A stretch of DNA of 64,000 nucleotides, taken from positions 32,320,433-32,384,432 of the forward strand of contig OZ021724.1 in assembly GCA_963978545.1 (NCBI GenBank), given 5' to 3'. Below the pieces are notes generated by a model, which was not told the DNA's origin, made no database searches, and saw only the letters and a program-made list of their open reading frames with translations. Below, piece after piece: positions 58,933 to 64,000 of this stretch (the stretch's first letter is position 1; each line of letters starts with the position of its first letter). This DNA is from Linyphia triangularis. Lineage: Eukaryota; Arthropoda; Arachnida; Araneae; Linyphiidae. The position numbers were made by a program, and so were the translations under genes.

Positions 58933-60205
58933 TTTTTTTTTTGGTACTTATGTCGTTTCCCATTTTTAGTCCTCATTTGTAAGACACCTGTCCTCGATCG
59001 TTAATAATATAAAACTTAATAACTTAAAGAAAATACAAAAATTAACCGACAAAATACTAATAAAAAAAATCGTTTAGTACAAGCATGTACAACAAATACA
59101 ATATCTTGTGAGATACAAAAGAATTGAAACTAAAAAAGGCACGTACCTCAGATACAATAGACCCATCCATCATAATCGATGAAGCACACCTTCAACAGCC
59201 CCCAACAATACCACACAAGATCACTGTGTAATGCAACACAGAGTTCAGGTAACTAAGAATACAAAGTCACAGGAAACGAGCATTCCCAATGCCTCGAAAA
59301 GGCATCAACAGTTTCATATTTTAAAAGGATCGAGTTGTGAGGAATATCTTTGCTAATCGTCACCATAATAACAACTCTAAGAAGGCAGGACATTAAAAAG
59401 TATCACTGAGCTAAATAAACACCAAGTAAATTAATTAACATTAGAGATTATTAAAGAATCTAAAATTGCACTTGTTAACAAGAGAAAAGGTTAAAAGTCA
59501 AAATATAAAACATCTCAACAAAGCAAGTGGAAGTTGTAGTTCTTTAAGCGGTAATTTTAAATCGAACGCAACCTGTTAACGATTCTGGTCAGTCTGATCC
59601 GGACTGGCGATTTACTAAGCCAAGTCTCCTATCAGTTAGTGTTTCTCGCCATAAGGATAGGCTAAATATGTTAGCAATCGTAGATCGTCTCTTAAAGGTG
59701 TTTGGTTCCCACTGGAAATGTCACCTTTTGAAAAGAAGCTCCTCAAATCATAATTAAAAAAAAAAAGTTGGACCAAGTAAAATTTTTAAAAAATTGTAGC
59801 AAAAACAAAAAAAACTACTCAAGTTTGTCTTACTTATAGCACATTTTCACTTTAGGTCGGGAAATGTAATTATATCCCGAAAATATTCCAAGTAATATAT
59901 GAATATAAAAAAAAATCCCTTAAAAATTAAGAATATTGGCCACAAGCTTGTAAAAAAAAAAAAAATCGCGTTGATCAAAACTGATATTCTGGTTTCGTTT
60001 TACTATAAACTGAATGTCCTCGTTCCTTTTTTTGGACCCATGATAGAAAATTAGCATGGAAGTTGATAGTATTTAACATCCATTAAGAGAACATTATTCT
60101 AAGTTCACTAATACTAGGTTAGTTTTGTGGAGTCCTTACCCTATTCAAACACACTTTTATATTTAAAAGGAATAAAGAAGACCTCAGGGGTAAATTTGTA
60201 ATTAA
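57344..60205. other. Unassigned DNA with poly-C/G and A/T tracts
   Basis: Poly-G lies at about 57,557-57,573 and poly-C at about 58,482-58,491 and 58,697-58,709. An A run followed directly by a T run lies at about 58,902-58,942. Between 58,570 and 58,880, CCTCC followed by CAGATCTTAAACATAT recurs loosely, perhaps an old tandem repeat. No gene. Confidence 0.45.
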
Positions 60206-60386
60206 CCCTTTGCACTCGAGAGGTGACTCTCGCTCACCACTATGTTTGATGCGGAAATTTGATGCAATGCCAGTTTATGTTTAGTTTCTTTGAGGCGGAT
60301 CCGACACCACGAACCGAATAAAAAATGCTGTGAAACGTCTCGAGTTGTTGGATCCTCCGCTCGAAAAAGGCCTCGAGTGCAAAGGT
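60206..60386. mobile_element. piggyBac-type TTAA MITE, 181 bp
   Basis: TTAA (60,202-60,205) then CCCTTTGCACTCGAG; the other end is CTCGAGTGCAAAGGT then TTAA (60,387-60,390). The TIRs match at 14 of 15 positions. TTAA target duplication and CCC ends are diagnostic of piggyBac-type mobilisation. The interior holds GTGACTCTCGCTCACCAC, shared with the 42.0 kb element. Confidence 0.85.
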
Positions 60387-60746
60387 TTAAAAGTTTTTTT
60401 TTGTTTTTTTTTTTTTAAATAGGCTTGAACTGAAAAGCATATCTCAAGTGAAAAAAATTTTACTGAAATATTCTTTTTAATAGGAAAATGCGAAAATATA
60501 ACTTATGATATTTTATCTTAGAAATGCCAAGTTATAATCATTTTAAATCAACTTAACAATGCTCCACGATTCAAGTATATGAATTTTAATGTACTTGAAA
60601 TATAACATTTTATTTCTAAGCTCTCAAAATTAAACTTTTTTTTGTATTTAGAATCTTTTATTAAAGTGACTTTTGTATATATCATTATCGGGTTTCACAT
60701 GTTTTGTTTTTACAAATACCCAGAAATAACTGTAATGTTGCAGTTC

Positions 60747-61100
60747 CAGGGTAGCCACAAAATTCCGGAAAAAAAGTTACCTGATGATTCCCCGCTAATT
60801 TCTAAAAAATTCCGATTTTATGAAAAACTTTTTGTCAAATTCCTCAAATCTTCCAGGAGATCAAATAGAACATGTATGCTAAAGAGATATCAAGCCGGAT
60901 TTTTTAAAAAAGTTTTGGTGGTAATAAAAAGTTAGAATTATTCTGCAACATTAAACCTCTAACGATTACCATCACAAATCTCCCAATAAATGGTGCCAAA
61001 TACGGAAGAACGGGACCCTAAAATTTCCCTGACCTGATTTTTTCCAGAATAGGAAAGCTCCCCGACATTTCTTCGATTTCCAGGTTTCGTGGACACTCTG
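60747..61100. mobile_element. MITE with CAGGGT...CCAC ends
   Basis: The left end CAGGGTAGCCACAAAATTCC and the right end (inverse) CAGAGTGTCCACGAAACCTG form imperfect TIRs. Both sides carry CCCTGA/CCCCGACATTT-type sequence. A 97-codon plus frame (60,642-60,935) crosses the left border and is incidental. Confidence 0.55.
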
Positions 61101-61319
61101 AATTCAACTTAAAATATTGTTTGATCTTTCGATATCCATAAATAATGTTTGAAATAAGAGTTATCCTGATCACTCTGTTACGCTACAGTTAATTTTAACT
61201 GATCATTGTTAAAACTGATAGTTGCCAAAATTAAACGACCAAAAAAAAAATTAATTAATAAATATAAGATAATTGGACTTGAATGTTTGTGTCATATCAG
61301 GTTTCTCACTTAAATCACA

Positions 61320-61457
61320 GAATGAAAATTAATGACTTTTCAATGACTTATAAGAACCTAAATCTCTGTTTTTAAGGACCTTTGAAAATTGGCTTTCAGG
61401 CACCTTAAAATCAAGTTAAAAAATATTAAGTAATTTCTAATGACTGTGGAAACCCTG
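61320..61457 (-). mobile_element. DNA transposon end fragment (CAGGGTTTCCACAG)
   Basis: The reverse complement begins CAGGGTTTCCACAGTCATTA and continues with repeated AAGTCATTGAAAAGTCATT-like sequence, a recurring animal transposon terminus. The partner end is not found. Confidence 0.45.
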
Positions 61458-64000
61458 TATATTCATCATTTTTCAACAAGCGTCTCACAATTTTTCAATA
61501 TTGAAATAAATGTTAAATTGACACAAAACTTATTAACTGAACCTGTTTTGAAAGTTCCTACTTTGTCATTTTACAGTCGGATGTGTTTTGAGAGGCGCAA
61601 AGCTAAGCACTGCATTAATATAAAATAATTACTTTTCAATTTTTTTTACCTTCAATGATTTTCTCCTTTTTAACACTGAAGTTCTGTTTTTCCTTCAACA
61701 GGTTCTGCTAAACTCATCACTACTTTGCCAAGATATAACACCCATTCAACATGGCTCATGTTCAACAATCTCAATAAAAATTTTCATCGAGATTTCACAA
61801 TACCTAGAACTTCTACCAAGCTGTATCATGTCCTAGCAAACTGTTAGTTACAGATTAGTTAAAAAGTTTCCAATGAGCAGTTTTGAAAGGACTAACATCT
61901 GTCAATTAAGCAGAGTATAATAAAACAAATAAAGCACTCTTAACCAATAAAAGATCTAGTACATAGTAGTTTAAACTTGACCCATTTTATGAATTGCTTT
62001 TGACATGCTCAAAGTCTTGCCTCGCAACTCAAGATTGGAATACAACTAGGTCTAAAAATAAATATTGTTCATTTTTATGGATACAATCATTCCTCTCTTA
62101 TTTTTTCATAGTATATGAACATCCTGTAAAGAAATGAAAATTAAAGTTTACTAGATAATAACTCATTGGTTGATATCTTTAATATTTTCTCGAAAGGCGA
62201 CTTCATTATACAAGCTTCAAGTAATTTAAATGGAAATTGGAATCTGGTTTAAAAAGCTAACTTTAAAATCAAATCTAGTGGTTTATATTTTAACAACTCA
62301 AGCTACTTGACTAACATTTTTCAATATTTTTTACTTGTAACCACTTATGAACCAAATGTAAAAAGAATTTAGTGTAGGTTTAGTAAGAAGTTAAACTATC
62401 ATCCAAGCCTCATGCTCCATTTTATTTAGCATAAAAGAACAAGCAGGTATTTATCAAAAGTATACAAACAAAAGAATCACGAATATTGAAGAAACAGAAA
62501 TGAGCAGAAAACAGCAATTTACTGTCAGTTACATGGTGTTATGGCCCCAACACTTAAAAAATCTGCAATCACTATAAATTTAATGCTGAAGACGTACACA
62601 AGCAGAAAATCCAGTTTCAAGATCAGATGGCACGCACAACAAGCTACACCTATATAACACTTCAAACAAATCTATGGAATGAGGAATCAAGCAAAGTGGA
62701 AGAATTAAAAAAATTTAAATACAATTAATTTTGAATAAAACTTAATAGGGTTAAAAAAAAAAAAACGTTAGGGAGAAATTGGGAAGAAAAGTTCAATGGT
62801 TTTATCAGCTTAACAATAAATCAGAATTACTTATAAATGAAATGCTAAGAGATTCACACAGCACAAATTCTGAAAATTAACCCAACAGACTAAAAGTTAG
62901 CTAATATCTATTTTTTAATAGACAAAAATATACATAGGGAAGCTGGCACTAATATTCAACAAGTGTTGGACAACATGAGTCATTATTGGAAACGCTGCAT
63001 TAAAATAACTTGAGACTCTAAAATGGGGCAGTAATAATTTTAAGCTAAATTTGACTAGGAACAAAAAAAAAATAATGCACTACTTTCATGAACTAATCGA
63101 TAACAGTATCGGAAAAGTTTATATTCTGTTCATCTTTCCACGTTAATGTGGATACGATTAAAGAACCATTAGAAGTAAAACCATCTTACTCTCTAAGGCT
63201 ATTTGAAATACCACAAGAACTGTGACAGAAAACTTTGGCACCACATAAAAAAAAAAACATTCTTCTATAGTATTAGATAACTTGCTTACCTAACATTGAA
63301 AATTCAAATAGTGCAACAAAAAAACATACGCTATTAAATTTTCTTAAAAAAATATACAGGATACAGTTAAAAATAACAAGTTAAGAAGAATCACAGCCTT
63401 AAATAAACAGATAAAAAAAAAACTTAGCGATCTTTGACAGTAAAAAAAAAAACTAATACTCCATTCAATGTTCACTTTAAATTACTTTAATTAAATGTGT
63501 TTAAAAAACCACCTAACAAAAAAAACAGCACAATCAAGGAAACAAAATAACCTGGATTTAAATTCAATTAAAAAGGAACTAAAACCTCTTTATATAAGTA
63601 CGTGTTTACATACATAACTTAAGTCGGATGAATACATTTATATTACAATTGAAATTGCAACATAAATACTAAATTTTTAGTAAGCTGATGTCATTGATTT
63701 CAAGCTAATAAACAAAAATCAGTAGCAGAAATATTGCAACCAACATTACATAAATATTAAGTGTGAAAGTCATAAAAATAGATTAATTAAATAACTAATA
63801 AAATAAATAATTAGGTTTATAGAAATCAAAGCATTAGATTAGATATAGCGTTAAAAGTTCTATTTTTCTAGTTAATGAAAGTAAATAGTTTTAAATTAAG
63901 CAACACCAATACTCTTAAGTAAAATAAAACTCTTAAAACATTTCAGAACACAAGTTTAACATAAGATATTGTACAAAAAGGTCAATGAATGATAATGAAA
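61458..64000. other. Unassigned AT-rich DNA, few repeats
   Basis: This is the longest stretch at the right side without a recognisable repeat. No coding frame is supported on either strand. It could be intron or an untranslated region of a gene outside the window, but nothing in the sequence shows this. Confidence 0.4.

Overview
This is 64 kb of AT-rich eukaryotic DNA with no intact host gene that I can support. The density of homopolymer tracts, DNA transposons, Helitron-type elements and tRNA-derived SINEs points to an invertebrate animal, probably an arthropod and possibly a chelicerate. That placement is inference from repeat types, not from a marker gene. No rRNA gene, stand-alone tRNA gene, CRISPR array or bacterial-style operon is visible.

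Layout. 1-1,510: a large inverted duplication carrying broken pieces of a gene with one C2H2 zinc finger, a second conserved block with a splice donor, and a small Tudor/SH3-like ORF. 1,847-3,480: a non-autonomous Helitron/Helentron (HINE type) filled with a minisatellite of about 147 bp; a second copy lies at 53,470-54,240. 4,044-4,994: a fold-back element. 6,744-7,670: copies of an interspersed repeat here called family A (CTTTCAATTAC termini); further copies lie at 12.7, 28.2, 36.5, 52.1, 52.8 and 57.3 kb. 8,554-9,061: a MITE and a SINE with a target-site duplication (TSD). 13,428-14,083: an inverted repeat. 23,835-26,061: a hAT-like element with 14-bp perfect terminal inverted repeats (TIRs) and an 8-bp TSD. 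27.1-28.9 kb: an inverted-repeat pair around poly-C/poly-G. 32.3-33.75 kb: a degenerate SINE, a 108-bp tandem repeat and a very well-preserved fold-back element. 35.74-36.17 kb: a 22-bp AT-rich minisatellite. 37.7-38.07 kb: head-to-head SINE-related pieces. 40,794-40,973: a second full-length SINE with a 14-bp TSD. 42.03 and 60.2 kb: TTAA-flanked piggyBac-type MITEs. 45,958-47,640: a Tigger/pogo transposon whose transposase has only two visible lesions. 48,038-48,764: a TA-flanked fold-back MITE. 54,266-57,225: a hAT-like non-autonomous element with repeated subterminal motifs. 57.3-64 kb: mostly unassigned AT-rich DNA with small transposon ends.

The parts do not form a pathway. The window reads as an intergenic or intronic repeat landscape in which DNA transposons (hAT, Tigger, piggyBac, TA-MITEs), Helitrons and SINEs have inserted over a long time. 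The freshest insertions are the two SINEs, the Tigger copy and the 32,961-33,750 fold-back. Possible host regulatory DNA is limited to weak candidates: paired CACGTG boxes with a CCAAT motif near 40.0 kb, and a CRE/TATA/CCAAT cluster near 31.9 kb.
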